Assembly (NCBI RefSeq): GCF_001644565.1
Contig: NZ_CP011387.1
Coordinates: 2,767,001 to 2,831,000, forward strand
DNA from: Deinococcus puniceus
GTDB lineage: Bacteria; Deinococcota; Deinococci; Deinococcales; Deinococcaceae
DNA: 64,000 nt
Reading direction: 5' to 3'
Each line of letters opens with the position of its first letter. Positions within the stretch are counted from its first letter, which is position 1. Position numbers and translations under genes: made by a program. Shown here piece after piece: positions 1-8,895 of the stretch. Under the pieces are notes generated by a model, which was not told where the DNA came from, did no database searches, and saw nothing but the letters and a program-made list of their open reading frames with translations.

Positions 1-837
1 GCCAAATTCCGGGTGCGGGCCACCAGTGTGCCCAGCGGCAAAGACCCCGCCGACGCGCTGCTGGCCGGAGACGAAGCGGGCATCCGGCAAGCGCTGTTGG
101 GCGGCCTCGACGAAGTGCATTACCGGGTACAGGCCGCGCTGGACAAGCACGATGTAGGCACCACCGCAGGCAAACGCAGCATTCTGATGGAACTGCTGCC
201 GCGCATGCAAAACCTTGACCCGCTGGATGAGGGCGCGGAGCAGATGCGGACGATTGCCTGCCACACGCTGGGCATCAAGCCCGAAGCCCTGCTGGAATGG
301 ATCGGCTCTAAGGCCAAGCGCCGCAGCCTGACCGATACCCACATGGCCGGAATGAGTGCCCACCGGGGCGAAGAAGACCGGGAACTGTCGCTGCTGCGGC
401 AACTGCTGGTCGATCCCAGTTTGCTGTCTAAGTTGGACGGCAGCACCCCTTGGCGCAACGAATCAGTCCGCAAGGTGATGCTGGCCGCGCTGGGGCAGGG
501 CGTGGGCGGCGCGAATGCCGATTCCATTTTGGAAATCTTCCGGGGTCAGCCCGAAGAGCAACTGCTGATCCGCCTGATGTTCGAGGGCCGCGACACTGGA
601 GCCATTTCCCGCGACACCAACCAGATGTACGAACAAAAAGTGAACGGGTACGCCGCCGCTGCCGTGGACGATATTCAGGTCAGCATGAGCATCGATTCTA
701 TGCGGGCCGAAGTGGACTTGCTGAAGCGCCAAGTGGCCGAAGCCGAAGCCGCCGAACAACTGAATCTGCTGCGCCAGATCGGGGAACTCCAGCGGGCGAT
801 AGAAGCCGAGAAGCGGGCGCGGCGGAGTACGGCGTAG
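1..837 (+). CDS. dnaG: DNA primase DnaG, C-terminal part (cut by window start)
   Basis: The reading frame is open from base 1, so the 5' end lies outside the window. The first residues, including [13 protein letters not shown], match the end of the TOPRIM catalytic fold of bacterial primases, where KDPAD is typical. The rest (about 230 residues) is the region that in this family binds the replicative helicase DnaB: mostly helical, with a charged heptad-like stretch near residues 230-275 ([17 protein letters not shown]). DnaG makes RNA primers for Okazaki fragments at the replication fork. The zinc-finger and RNA polymerase domains are not visible. The next gene starts 57 bases downstream on the same strand. 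Confidence 0.9.
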   Translation, partial: AKFRVRATSVPSGKDPADALLAGDEAGIRQALLGGLDEVHYRVQAALDKHDVGTTAGKRSILMELLPRMQNLDPLDEGAEQMRTIACHTLGIKPEALLEWIGSKAKRRSLTDTHMAGMSAHRGEEDRELSLLRQLLVDPSLLSKLDGSTPWRNESVRKVMLAALGQGVGGANADSILEIFRGQPEEQLLIRLMFEGRDTGAISRDTNQMYEQKVNGYAAAAVDDIQVSMSIDSMRAEVDLLKRQVAEAEAAEQLNLLRQIGELQRAIEAEKRARRSTA

Positions 838-894
838 AGACAGAGGGTCAACGTTCTCACAGGGAATCAGGCCAAACCCCACATACTGAGCGCC

Positions 895-1854
895 ATGACC
901 CTGTTTCGTGGCCTGATCTTGTGCGCCAGCTTTTGCCTCGCTTCAGCGGGTGGGCAAGGTTCGCCCCCTTTGCCGTCAACGCCGTTGCAGCAGTCCGGCT
1001 CCTCTCAGGGCAGCTCCTCTCAAAACTTTGACGAGCAGAACGCCGCCATCGCCCGCCTCGCGCCCGCTTTTGGTGGCTACTACACCCAAGACAAGTTGCT
1101 CTATATCGTGACCACTCTGGACGATGAGGCGGCCCGGCAGACCGCTGTAGAAACCCTGTTTGCACAACAGGGCGAGCAATTGCGCCGCAACGGATTCAGC
1201 CCGCAACAGGTTAGATTTGTACGTGGGCAATTTAATGCCGCGCAGCTGTTGCAGGCCAAGGAAGTTGTTCAAGGCGTCCGGGGATGGACAGGGTTGGGAA
1301 TTGACCAGAAGCTCAACCGTGTGGATGTGCGGTTGGCGTTGCCCGTGCTAGAAGCTGACGCGCAGGCTTTCGTTGCGCGGCGGCTTCCAGCTGGCATAGT
1401 CGTCTTTACCTCGCGGCCGCCCCAAACGTTGCCGCCCGCAGACACCTTGCCACACCCCCACCGCGCCGTATTGAACGTCGAGTTAAAGGACAAAGCCGTC
1501 CAGATTCGCCTCGACCTTACCAATACGGGCCGCGAGCGCCTGCAATTTTCACACGGGGCTTGCGATTTTAGTTTTGAAGTGGTGCGGCTAGAGACAGGCG
1601 AAGTGGTGCGGCCCAGCCCAGCCGTTGACCTATGCGGCCTAGTGGGTCACCTGATCGACCTCAAGCCCGGCGCAACTCTGACTCTGGCATCTGGCACCTG
1701 GAATGTACGGACGCCTGAAGGTCAGGCCGCGCCACAAGGCCGCTACCTCATCCGGGCAGCCTTCGAGCTGTTTCAGAGTGACGGCAATGAGGCGACGAAC
1801 CATGTGATCCGTCCGGCAGATGTGGTGCTGGAACTGCCCGTTAAGGTTAACTGA
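895..1854 (+). CDS. Secreted protein with BsuPI-like C-terminal domain
   Basis: A 319-residue protein. The first 20 or so residues form a signal peptide (hydrophobic LILCASFCLASA), followed by a Ser/Gln/Pro-rich linker. Residues about 45-175 are a helical region I do not recognise. Residues about 190-315 look like a beta-sandwich of the BsuPI (intracellular proteinase inhibitor) type: LTNTGRERLQFSHGACDF, then RLETGEVVRPSP and a closing RYLIRAAFELF strand. Two cysteines (in GACDF and VDLCGL) could pair after export. A CATACT hexamer at 882-887 lies 7 bases before the ATG, so the transcript is probably leaderless. Function unknown; the fold assignment is by eye. A strong terminator follows the stop. 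Confidence 0.7.
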   Translation: MTLFRGLILCASFCLASAGGQGSPPLPSTPLQQSGSSQGSSSQNFDEQNAAIARLAPAFGGYYTQDKLLYIVTTLDDEAARQTAVETLFAQQGEQLRRNGFSPQQVRFVRGQFNAAQLLQAKEVVQGVRGWTGLGIDQKLNRVDVRLALPVLEADAQAFVARRLPAGIVVFTSRPPQTLPPADTLPHPHRAVLNVELKDKAVQIRLDLTNTGRERLQFSHGACDFSFEVVRLETGEVVRPSPAVDLCGLVGHLIDLKPGATLTLASGTWNVRTPEGQAAPQGRYLIRAAFELFQSDGNEATNHVIRPADVVLELPVKVN

Positions 1855-1871
1855 GCCGCGCCGAACAGGAA

Positions 1872-1902
1872 AAATCCCACCCGTAAAGGTGGGACTTTTT
1901 TC
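1872..1902 (+). terminator. Rho-independent terminator
   Basis: Inverted repeat TCCCACC (1875-1881) and GGTGGGA (1888-1894) around a short GTAAA-type loop, flanked by AAAA on the left and by CTTTTTTCT on the right. It ends the gene at 895-1854. The A-run on the left may also let it work for the tRNA transcript coming from the other side. Confidence 0.85.
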
Positions 1903-1905
1903 TAT

Positions 1906-1980
1906 TGGTGGGCGGTATAGGACTTGAACCTACGACCTCTCGCGTGTGAAGCGAATGCTCTACCACTGAGCTAACCGCCC
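1906..1980 (-). tRNA. tRNA-Val (anticodon CAC)
   Basis: Reading the minus strand gives a full cloverleaf. The acceptor stem GGGCGGT pairs with ACCGCCC, the D arm has TTAGCTCAGTGG, the anticodon stem TTCGC/GCGAG encloses loop TTCACAC with anticodon CAC (reads GTG), and the T arm contains GGTTCAAGTCC. The CCA end is encoded (complement of TGG at 1906-1908). It lies 29 bases downstream of the CAU tRNA and is probably cotranscribed with it. Confidence 0.95.
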
Positions 1981-2009
1981 GAAACCGTACTGCTGCGCCC
2001 CAGAAATCT

Positions 2010-2087
<78 letters not shown>

Positions 2088-2154
2088 ACTGCCACAGAGT
2101 TAAGCACTACTGGGTTGAACAATCCACAAGGAATCATTCTGACGAGCGAGAGGA

Positions 2155-2183
2155 AGTGTAGCAACGGGGGCGGGCCTTGTCAA
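2155..2183 (-). promoter_or_regulatory. Sigma70-type promoter of the two-tRNA unit
   Basis: On the minus strand there is TTGACA (complement of 2178-2183), a 17-base spacer, then TACACT (complement of 2155-2160). This is a near-consensus housekeeping promoter about 70 bases upstream of the CAU tRNA and points toward both tRNAs. Confidence 0.85.
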
Positions 2184-2249
2184 ACTGACGGCAGCGCTCA
2201 GCAGCGTACTGTGTGAATACAGACCGTCAGGCGGGGTAGAGTGCGGCCT

Positions 2250-3629
2250 ATGCGGGTCATGCATGTGGGGTCAGAAGTCTTTCCTTTTTCGCGTTCGGGC
2301 GGGCTGGGCGATGTGCTGGGCGCACTCCCGGCAGAGCAGGCCCGACTTCTCACGGGGTTGGGCAACACGGGGGCTGACGATGAGGTGTCGGTGATTTCGC
2401 CGTGGTACGCCAGCCTCAGCGGAACGCCGACAGAGCTGTGGCGTGGGCGCTTGCCCGAGCTGGGGGCCGATGCGGGTGACGTGACGGTGGGGGAACTGCG
2501 GCAGGACGGCGTGCGCTACCTGTTCATCGGCCTGCGCGAGTTTCACCGTCCGGGCCTGTACCACCCCGACGACGTGTGGCGCTACTCGCTGTTTGGGCGG
2601 GCGGTGATGCCTGTGCTGAAGCTGCTGAACGCCGTGCCGGACGTGTTGCACGGCCACGACTGGCAGGCGGGCTTGGCGCTGGCCCACGCACACCTGGCCG
2701 GAATCCGCACCGTGTTCAGCATTCACAATCTGGCCTATCAGGGCAAATGGAACATGGCCGAAGCCTCGCGCTGGACGGGGTTGCCGGGCTGGGCGTTCGG
2801 GGCCGATGGACTAGAGTTTCACGGCGACCTGAACCATATGAAGGCCGGGCTGATTTTTGCCGACCACGTGACCACCGTGAGTCCCACCTACGCACTGGAA
2901 ATCACGACGCCGCAGTACGGAGAGGGCTTGGAAGGCCTCCTCATTCGCCTGAACCGCGAAGGCCGCCTGAGCGGAATCATCAACGGGCTGGATCAGGAGC
3001 GCTGGAACCCCCGCACCGACCCGGATATTCCGGCGTTTGGCGACCTCGCGGGCAAAGAGGCGGCGCGGGCGGTGTTGCGGGCCGAATTTGGGCTGGACGA
3101 CGCCCCGATTCTGGCAACGGTGAGTCGCTTGGCCGACCAGAAGGGAATTGATCTGCTGATCGAGGCGATGGGCGACCTCGTGCCGCACTGGAATATCGTG
3201 GTGCTGGGCGGCGGCGACCCGTTGCTGACGGCGGCGCTGACGGGCTGGAGCCAGCATCCGCGCGTGGCCTTCGCACAAGGGCTGAACGAGGCCTTGGCCC
3301 ACCGGATTTACGCCGGGGCCGACGCTTTTGCCATGCCCAGCCGCTTCGAGCCGTGCGGCCTGTCTCAGATGATTTCTATGCGCTACGGCACGCTGCCGGT
3401 GGTGCGCGAAACGGGCGGGCTGGTAGACACCGTGCCGCAGGACGTGGGCTTCCGCTTTGCCGACGCCACGCCCGAAGCGTTGGCCGCCGCCTGCCATGAA
3501 GCCCGCCAAGCCTTCGATGACCGCGCCGATTGGGAAAGCCGCGTCGAGCGGGCCATGTCGCTGGACTTCAGTTGGGACGGCCCCGCCGCGCAGTATCTGG
3601 CGCTGTACCGCCGCTTGGGTGAAGGGTGA
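2250..3629 (+). CDS. glgA: Glycogen synthase (ADP-glucose type)
   Basis: A 459-residue GT5 glycosyltransferase that extends alpha-1,4-glucan from ADP-glucose. Family signatures: MRVMHVGSEVFPF at the N terminus, the glycine-rich loop SGGLGDVLGALP, HGHDWQAG, FSIHNLAYQGK, and the C-terminal donor-site region PSRFEPCGLSQM with TGGLVDTV. An in-frame GTG exists at 2241, but TAGAGT at 2237-2242 is exactly 7 bases before the ATG at 2250, so the ATG (leaderless) is the better start. Odd point: the usual KTGGL motif reads RSGGL, with Arg in place of the Lys that contacts ADP-glucose in characterised enzymes. No glgC is nearby. It overlaps the next gene by 4 bases (GTGA). Confidence 0.95.
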   Translation: MRVMHVGSEVFPFSRSGGLGDVLGALPAEQARLLTGLGNTGADDEVSVISPWYASLSGTPTELWRGRLPELGADAGDVTVGELRQDGVRYLFIGLREFHRPGLYHPDDVWRYSLFGRAVMPVLKLLNAVPDVLHGHDWQAGLALAHAHLAGIRTVFSIHNLAYQGKWNMAEASRWTGLPGWAFGADGLEFHGDLNHMKAGLIFADHVTTVSPTYALEITTPQYGEGLEGLLIRLNREGRLSGIINGLDQERWNPRTDPDIPAFGDLAGKEAARAVLRAEFGLDDAPILATVSRLADQKGIDLLIEAMGDLVPHWNIVVLGGGDPLLTAALTGWSQHPRVAFAQGLNEALAHRIYAGADAFAMPSRFEPCGLSQMISMRYGTLPVVRETGGLVDTVPQDVGFRFADATPEALAAACHEARQAFDDRADWESRVERAMSLDFSWDGPAAQYLALYRRLGEG

Positions 3630-4462
3630 GCGCCCAGCTAAGCCTCCTCTCTCTGTTGCCCGAAGACCTGCCGCCGCTGCTGGCGGGCCTGTACGAAGCC
3701 CCCGAAGAGGCGGTGGCATGGATGGCCGGGGCGAGTGTGGCCGCGTGGGTGGCCCTGAACGACGAGGAAGTTTTGCTGGGCGCAATCGGCGCACGCCCCA
3801 GCCCCCATTGGGGTGCAGAACTGGTGGGCGGCGCGTTTCCGGGGCCAACCCAATACGCGGCGGCGCTGGCACTGGCCCAAGCTGCACAGGCCGACTTGGG
3901 CCGCGTGTACGCCTTTGCCGAGCCGCACCTGTGGCCCTACGAAGCTCTGATGGGTGCGGGCTGGCGCGAAGTGGGCGCGTACCGCCGCCTGACGGGGCGC
4001 ATGCCCCTGCGTCACCTTGACCCGCCCGCTGGAGTGACCCTACACCCGTTGGCCGCCGTGCAGGATTTAGCCGTGCGCCTGGACGCGCTGACGACGTTTG
4101 AAGACCGGGTGGGCCACCACGCCGTGCTGCCCGAGTTTGCTATAGACGGCGCGGCGGGTTTCGACTCACACCTCAGTTGTATTGCGTTGGACGATCAGGG
4201 CCGGGGCATCGGCCTGTGCCGCGCCAGCATAGAAGACGGATTGGGGCGCATGGATTCGCCGGGCGTGCATTCCGATTGGCGAGCCAGTGGGTTGCGGGCC
4301 GCCCTGCTGGACGCCGTGAACAGTCGGTTGCGGGCGGCGGGCATCACGCAGGTCAGCCTCGATTCTTGGGGCGACACGGCGGCGGAACTGGCGCACGACT
4401 TGAAGCTGGGGCTGCATGTGGTGGATGAAACGCCTATTTATTCGGCTCCCTTATCCGGCTGA
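3626..4462 (+). CDS. GNAT-family acetyltransferase-like protein
   Basis: A 278-residue protein starting at GTG 3626, which overlaps the glgA stop (GTGA), so the two genes are translationally coupled. The C-terminal half (about residues 135-275) resembles a GNAT fold: GIGLCRASIEDG strand, then SPGVHSDWRASGLRAALL in place of the acetyl-CoA loop (R/Q-x-x-G-x-G/A), then a strand-helix ending ITQVSLDSWGDTA. The N-terminal half may be a second, degenerate GNAT domain. The substrate is unknown. Coupling to glgA does not by itself indicate a role in glycogen metabolism. Confidence 0.75.
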   Translation: MSAQLSLLSLLPEDLPPLLAGLYEAPEEAVAWMAGASVAAWVALNDEEVLLGAIGARPSPHWGAELVGGAFPGPTQYAAALALAQAAQADLGRVYAFAEPHLWPYEALMGAGWREVGAYRRLTGRMPLRHLDPPAGVTLHPLAAVQDLAVRLDALTTFEDRVGHHAVLPEFAIDGAAGFDSHLSCIALDDQGRGIGLCRASIEDGLGRMDSPGVHSDWRASGLRAALLDAVNSRLRAAGITQVSLDSWGDTAAELAHDLKLGLHVVDETPIYSAPLSG

Positions 4463-4740
4463 GTTTTTGGAATGGCTTGTTGGGGCTTGTCCCACGTTGG
4501 ATTCCCCCACCCCCCCGCCCCCGCCCCCAAAGGGTGCAGGGGAGTGGTCGCTCTGCTTCGCAGCTCTGCGAGTCCGCTGAGGAGGATTGATCTTGTCGCA
4601 TTCAAACTCGGCTGAATCGTTCACCTGAAGCGGAGTTGCCAGTCGGCTTGAGCATGGAATTGGCCCGCGCGTTGCACGCACGACGGCCTCACACGGATGG
4701 GGCGGGGGCGATTTAGGGTGGCGGTGTCGTGGTTTTTAGC

Positions 4741-4823
4741 TCCTCACCCTTGAGGGGGGAGGTTGGGACTCGCAGAGCTACGCAGTAGAGGGGGTGAGTG
4801 AGCGTAGCGATTGCCCTTGCCTT
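4741..4823. repeat. GC-rich dispersed intergenic block, copy 1
   Basis: Reads TCACCCTTGAGGGGGGAGG, then GACTCGCAGAGCTACGCAG, then GGGGGTGAGTGAGCGTAGCG and ATTGCCCTTGCC. The segment GGTGAGTGAGCGYAGCGATT recurs at 21217-21236, and an inverted relative of the whole block lies at 39108-39195. Confidence 0.65.
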
Positions 4824-4824
4824 T

Positions 4825-4856
4825 CCTTAGACCCTCGACCTTTAGACCCTTAGACC
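4825..4856. repeat. CTTAGACC-type octamer array, copy 1
   Basis: Four to five degenerate tandem units (CCTTAGAC, CCTCGACC, TTTAGACC, CTTAGACC). The same order of units occurs inverted at 35181-35211, where the flanking segment (GCCCTTGCC-like) is also shared. Confidence 0.75.
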
Positions 4857-4902
4857 ACCCCCACGCAAAGCCCGTCCCACCCCTCCCCCACTCCGAATGC
4901 TC

Positions 4903-4908
4903 TAGCAT
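4903..4908 (+). promoter_or_regulatory. TAGCAT -10 hexamer of the TrmJ-like gene
   Basis: TAGCAT lies 7 bases before GTG 4916. This spacing is repeated at several gene starts in the window and identifies GTG 4916 as a leaderless start. Confidence 0.6.
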
Positions 4909-4915
4909 TCCCGGC

Positions 4916-5719
4916 GTGAGCGGCGACGAAAGCAGCAATGGAAGCAGAACGGAAGGCAGTCATCTGAATCTGGCGGTGGTGCTGGTGTCGCCCAAAACGC
5001 CCGGCAACATCGGTTCGGCGGCGCGGGCGATGCTGAATATGGGGGCCAGCGACCTGCGCCTCGTGGCCCCGCGCTGCAACCATCTGGACGCTCAGGCGGT
5101 GGCGATGGCTGTGCATGCCGAGACCCTGCTGCGTTCGGCCCGTGTGTATCCCACCTTGCGCGAGGCGTTGGCAGACCGCGACATCAGTGTGGGCACCACC
5201 GCCCGGCAGCGCGGAGACCTGCCGCCGCCACGTCATCCGGCGCAGTTGCGGCCTTTGGTGCGGGCCGCCGCCGCCCCCGCGCTGGTGTTTGGCCCCGAGG
5301 AAACTGGCCTGATCAACAGCGATTTGGAACAATGCCAAGTCACGGTCAGGATTCCTACCGGCGATTACGCCAGTCTGAACTTGGCGCAGGCCGTGCTGCT
5401 GGTGTGCTACGAGTTCCTGCAAGGGCTGGACGATGTGCCCGACCTGGAGCGCAAAACCGCCACCCGTGAAGAAATGGAAGCCATGTACGGCCACCTGCAG
5501 GAGACCATGCACCTGATCGGCTACACCGACGCCGTGCGTGCCCGCCATACGCTGCGGCTGTGGCGGGCCATGTTAGACCGCGCCCTGATGAACAGCGCCG
5601 AGAGCCGATTGTTCCGGGGGTTTTTGCGGCAGGTGCATTGGAAAGTAGGCGATGCGGGACGGCGGGGAGCAGAAGGAGAGGCAAGACAAGGAGAGAGCGC
5701 AGGCACGCCGGAAAGCTGA
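4916..5719 (+). CDS. SpoU/TrmH-family RNA 2'-O-methyltransferase, TrmJ-like
   Basis: A 267-residue SPOUT methyltransferase predicted to methylate ribose 2'-OH in RNA with SAM, as a dimer. Signatures: VSPKTPGNIGSAARAM (motif 1, substrate side), VFGPEETGL (motif 2) and RIPTGDYASLNLAQA (motif 3, SAM knot). The tail REEMEAMYGHLQETM resembles the extension of TrmJ, which modifies position 32 of tRNA, so that is the favoured role. The frame is open up to 4811, but the upstream part is repeat-derived and only GTG 4916 has a -10 at the right distance. The last 20 residues are low-complexity Gly/Glu/Arg. It converges on the HlyD gene, 43 bases away. Confidence 0.88.
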   Translation: MSGDESSNGSRTEGSHLNLAVVLVSPKTPGNIGSAARAMLNMGASDLRLVAPRCNHLDAQAVAMAVHAETLLRSARVYPTLREALADRDISVGTTARQRGDLPPPRHPAQLRPLVRAAAAPALVFGPEETGLINSDLEQCQVTVRIPTGDYASLNLAQAVLLVCYEFLQGLDDVPDLERKTATREEMEAMYGHLQETMHLIGYTDAVRARHTLRLWRAMLDRALMNSAESRLFRGFLRQVHWKVGDAGRRGAEGEARQGESAGTPES

Positions 5720-5762
5720 CTAGCAGCTCAAGAAAGTGCCGATCATCCCGACTGATGTTGCT

Positions 5763-6746
5763 TCAGCTCCAAGGATCAGCCCCTCTGATCCAATCCCAGA
5801 AGAGTTGAAGCACTGTCCTTTTGCCCGAAAGCACTTGGGCTTCCCCCACCATTCCTACCACCAATGGACGGTCTTTGAGGGCCAGCGCCCGGCCCTGCTG
5901 GGGCAACTTGATTTCTACCTGATAGCTTACGCTTCCGCCTTTGTCTATTTCGCTGGTAGGAGCTACGCCCTGAAGAATAGCCTTGGTCACGCCATACTTT
6001 TGCCGAGGGTAGCCATTCCAAGCAATATGAACTTGTGAGCCTGCCCGGAGTTTCGGGCGGTCTTGTTCTGCAGCGTTGCCACGGAAGACCAAGGGAACGC
6101 CTTCTGGCAAAATGCCAAGCGCGAGTTGTCCTGCACTGAGGGTTTGGCCCACATGTAGATCACTCAGTTGCATAACTTGACCATCAATCGGGCTAAGCAC
6201 ATCAACCTTCTGATTCCGCGTCAGAAGAGCGAGCCGCGCCTGTACAGATGAGAGTTGTGATTTTGCTCGCTGCAACTGAGCTTCAGCCGTATTCACAGCA
6301 TCTACCGCTGCTTCTAAATCGACGCGGGGCAGACCGCCCAAGTTGAAGATGATTCGGGCGCTGGTTTCTGCACGGCGTTTATTATCCAGATCGATCTGAG
6401 CCGACGTTATTTCTTGCTGCGCCTGACTTGCGGCGCTTTGCTGAATGGACAGTTGCAAGGCGGCGTCTTGCGGGTCACGCGCCAAGGCATCGAGCGTAAA
6501 AAGCACTTGCCCTTTCTTGACCCGTTGCCAAAGCTGAATTTTGCCTGCAACGATCCGCCCGGCGCTTGGTATATTGACCTCTACCGGGCGCGTTTTGGGG
6601 GTCAGTGTGCCGCGTACCTGTGCGTACACTTGGACTGTCGCCACCGATGCCCAACCGAGTGCCGCCACCAGTCCTAGGGCCAAAAACCAAAGCATGATGC
6701 GGGGCAGGCGACTGAGAGGGTGTTCCCACTGATGAGTCTCTAACAC
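5763..6746 (-). CDS. HlyD-type membrane fusion protein of peptide exporter
   Basis: A 327-residue periplasmic adaptor. It has a short cytoplasmic N terminus, one membrane segment (about residues 17-40, IMLWFLALGLVAALGWASV), then a lipoyl-like half motif (PSAGRIVAGKIQLWQRVKKG), a helical hairpin (about 90-170) and the second half (VLSPIDGQVMQLSDLHVGQ) with a beta-barrel end. It is shorter than classic HlyD (over 400 residues), mainly in the coiled-coil hairpin. The start GTG at 6744-6746 overlaps the end of the ABC exporter gene by 7 bases, so the two are coupled. In type I secretion such proteins link an inner-membrane ABC exporter to the outer envelope. It should work with the C39 exporter next to it. 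Confidence 0.9.
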   Translation of the reverse strand: MLETHQWEHPLSRLPRIMLWFLALGLVAALGWASVATVQVYAQVRGTLTPKTRPVEVNIPSAGRIVAGKIQLWQRVKKGQVLFTLDALARDPQDAALQLSIQQSAASQAQQEITSAQIDLDNKRRAETSARIIFNLGGLPRVDLEAAVDAVNTAEAQLQRAKSQLSSVQARLALLTRNQKVDVLSPIDGQVMQLSDLHVGQTLSAGQLALGILPEGVPLVFRGNAAEQDRPKLRAGSQVHIAWNGYPRQKYGVTKAILQGVAPTSEIDKGGSVSYQVEIKLPQQGRALALKDRPLVVGMVGEAQVLSGKRTVLQLFWDWIRGADPWS

Positions 6747-8857
6747 GACACCACTTCCTGATCGGCAGGAGTGCTGTTTATGGGCAGTGGATTGACGAAC
6801 GGCTGAATCACGCCGTCAACGAGTTCGACAATCTGATCTGCGGGTGACATTAGCGCGGGCCTATGCGTAATCACCAACAGCGTTTTCTGTCCCTTCAGAC
6901 TGCTTAGAATTTGCACTACCCGCGCTTCCCGGTTCAGATCGAGGGTGGCCGTCGGTTCATCCAAAATCAGAACGTCTGCATCTGAGAGCAGCAGGCGGGC
7001 CAGCCCCAGCATCTGCCGTTCACCACTGGAAAGGCGGTGTGGGCTGTCTCCGCCCAAGGTGGTTTGGAGTCCTTCCGGCAAGCGGCGAACGATGGTTTCC
7101 ATTTGCAGCGCCCCCAAGACATGGCGCACCCGCTCTTCTGCAATTTGCCTTCCTAGGGTTAGGTTTTCCAACAAAGAGGCATAGAACATAGGCACTTCTT
7201 GGCGCTGATAGGCCACCCGTGACCGAATGGCCTCTGGCGTAAAATCAGAGAAGGGCAGACCGTCCCACACGATCTTTCCCGCCGTCGGTTCCAGCAGCGA
7301 AGTCAGTACGTTACAAAGCGTAGTTTTGCCGGAGCCGTTGGAACCCAGCAACACCGTGTAGCTGCCCTTTTTGAGAACAAGGTCAATGCCACCGAGGATA
7401 GGCCGATCTGGAAGGTAGCCAAATTCGAGCTGTTCGATCACCAGTTCAGTTGTTAAGGGCGGCAATTCTTTTATTCGGCCCGTGCCGTCTTCTGTGGGCA
7501 GTTCTAGAATTTCGGCCAACCGGTCTGAAGAGACGGTGCCTTGCTGCACAGCTTGAACCGTACCTATGAGGGTAGACAACGCGCCAACCGCATTATTGGT
7601 CAGCCCGTAAGTCGCCACCAACTGCCCCACTGAGAGTTGTCCGTCAAGGACTTGGGTGGCTCCGTACCAAAGCGTGAACAGGGAACCCAAACTTCCCAAC
7701 AACCCAAAGACCACCGAACTGTTGTTGCTGAGCAAAAACCCCTGCCAAGACTGATCCATCAGCCCGCTGATCTGGTTGCGGCCTTTGGCAGTGGCCCACT
7801 TTTCGGCGCTGAATGCCTTGATCGCACTGATGCCTTCCAAGTTACCAATCAGGAAACTGTTGAGTTCTCCGCTCTTTTTTAGCACCTTGCGGCTGTTGTC
7901 GCGCAGGCGAGGAGCAATGGCAAAAACGTAGATAATGTCTAGAATCAAGCTGAGCGAGGCCACAAGTGCAAGCTGAATATTATAAAAGGCCAGCAAGCCC
8001 AAGCTGAAAATCAGGGTCAGAACGGCCACTGGTACGCTAATCATCAGACTGGTTAGCACACCGCGCACATTGCTTAAATCTCCGTTCCGCTGGAGCAGAT
8101 CGCCTACCAACCGCGTTTCGTGGATTCTGAGGGGCAAGTTGAGCAAGTGATGCAGGTAGCCCATTTGCATCTTGTAATTCAGGGCCATTCCCAAATGACT
8201 GGAAAGGTAAGACCGGAACGTACCGATTAGAGTTTGCAGCACCGCAAAACCTAAAATGGCCCAAAGCATATAGGGCAGCAATTGCACTTCACCAAAAGTC
8301 AGCACCCGGTCAAACAGCACTTGCGACAGCAGCGGCGTAATGAGTGAAAAGACGCTGAGCATCACGGTTCCAATCAGGACTTCTACCAAAACTGGCGTTG
8401 CGCCCCTGAAATGCACGAGGTGAGACATCAGCCCCGCGATCCCCCGTTTGCCTACAAAATTACCTTTCTCAAAACCAAGCAAAGGCTTCAGCCAAAGCAC
8501 GTTTCCTGTCCATTTTTGGGAAACTTCAGAAAGGGAAAGCCGCCGAATCCCCACAGCAGGATCGGCAATGGTGGCCCACTTGGGCGTCAGCTTAAGCAGC
8601 ACCACATAATGATTGTGTTCCCAGTGCAAAATAACGGGCAAGCTAAGTTCATTGAGGCCGTCTAGATCGGCTTGATAAGCGGCTGCTTCTAGATTGAGGG
8701 CTTGGGCCGCACGCAATAGCCCATACATGCTGGTGCCGCTTTGGGTGGTGCCTGCCAATTCGCGCAGACGGTAAAGCGGCTCATGGCGTGACCAATACGC
8801 GAGGACTGTGGCAAGGCACGCGGGGCCGCAGTCGGTGGAATCAACTTGTTTATTGAT
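6740..8857 (-). CDS. C39-peptidase ABC exporter (PCAT), start region cut off by IS630
   Basis: About 705 residues. The N-terminal C39 cysteine peptidase has VDSTDCGPACLATVLAYW with the catalytic Cys, HWEHNHYVVLL with the His and IADPAVG with the Asp. Then come a six-helix ABC membrane domain (about residues 165-440) and an ATPase with LLGSNGSGKTTL (Walker A), LSSGERQMLGLARLLL (signature), DVLILDEPTATLD (Walker B) and VITHRP (H-loop). Such proteins cut double-glycine leaders and export the peptide. Homology starts at Ile 8857. Upstream the frame runs into the antisense of IS630 with no ATG or GTG; a TTG at 8908 (directly after GGAGG, very short spacing) could serve. A truncated paralogue at 10757-11023 shows what an undisturbed start looks like (TTG after GGAAGG). 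All catalytic residues remain. Confidence 0.88.
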   Translation of the reverse strand: MNKQVDSTDCGPACLATVLAYWSRHEPLYRLRELAGTTQSGTSMYGLLRAAQALNLEAAAYQADLDGLNELSLPVILHWEHNHYVVLLKLTPKWATIADPAVGIRRLSLSEVSQKWTGNVLWLKPLLGFEKGNFVGKRGIAGLMSHLVHFRGATPVLVEVLIGTVMLSVFSLITPLLSQVLFDRVLTFGEVQLLPYMLWAILGFAVLQTLIGTFRSYLSSHLGMALNYKMQMGYLHHLLNLPLRIHETRLVGDLLQRNGDLSNVRGVLTSLMISVPVAVLTLIFSLGLLAFYNIQLALVASLSLILDIIYVFAIAPRLRDNSRKVLKKSGELNSFLIGNLEGISAIKAFSAEKWATAKGRNQISGLMDQSWQGFLLSNNSSVVFGLLGSLGSLFTLWYGATQVLDGQLSVGQLVATYGLTNNAVGALSTLIGTVQAVQQGTVSSDRLAEILELPTEDGTGRIKELPPLTTELVIEQLEFGYLPDRPILGGIDLVLKKGSYTVLLGSNGSGKTTLCNVLTSLLEPTAGKIVWDGLPFSDFTPEAIRSRVAYQRQEVPMFYASLLENLTLGRQIAEERVRHVLGALQMETIVRRLPEGLQTTLGGDSPHRLSSGERQMLGLARLLLSDADVLILDEPTATLDLNREARVVQILSSLKGQKTLLVITHRPALMSPADQIVELVDGVIQPFVNPLPINSTPADQEVVSC

Positions 8858-8885
8858 GACGGCGTAAATGCGGGTTGCTATGCTG

Positions 8886-8895
8886 GATGAAGTAT
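8886..8895 (+). repeat. Left terminal inverted repeat of IS630 element
   Basis: GATGAAGTAT, the inverse of 9909-9918. It contains the first bases of the transposase start codon region (ATG at 8894-8896). Confidence 0.65.

Larger units (their letters stand above)
4463..4902. other. 440-base intergenic region built from repeats
   Basis: No credible gene. From left to right it holds a C-rich run (about 4505-4530), a palindromic CTGCTTCGCAGCTCTGCGAG block (about 4551-4570), a second GC-rich block at 4741-4823, and a CTTAGACC-type octamer array at 4825-4856. Related blocks occur in other intergenic regions of the window. A TrmJ-like gene with its own promoter follows. Confidence 0.7.

Noticed and set aside
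4825..4856. Octamer arrays as telomere-like repeats
   Set aside because: Short, degenerate and internal; the likeness to CCCTAA repeats is superficial.
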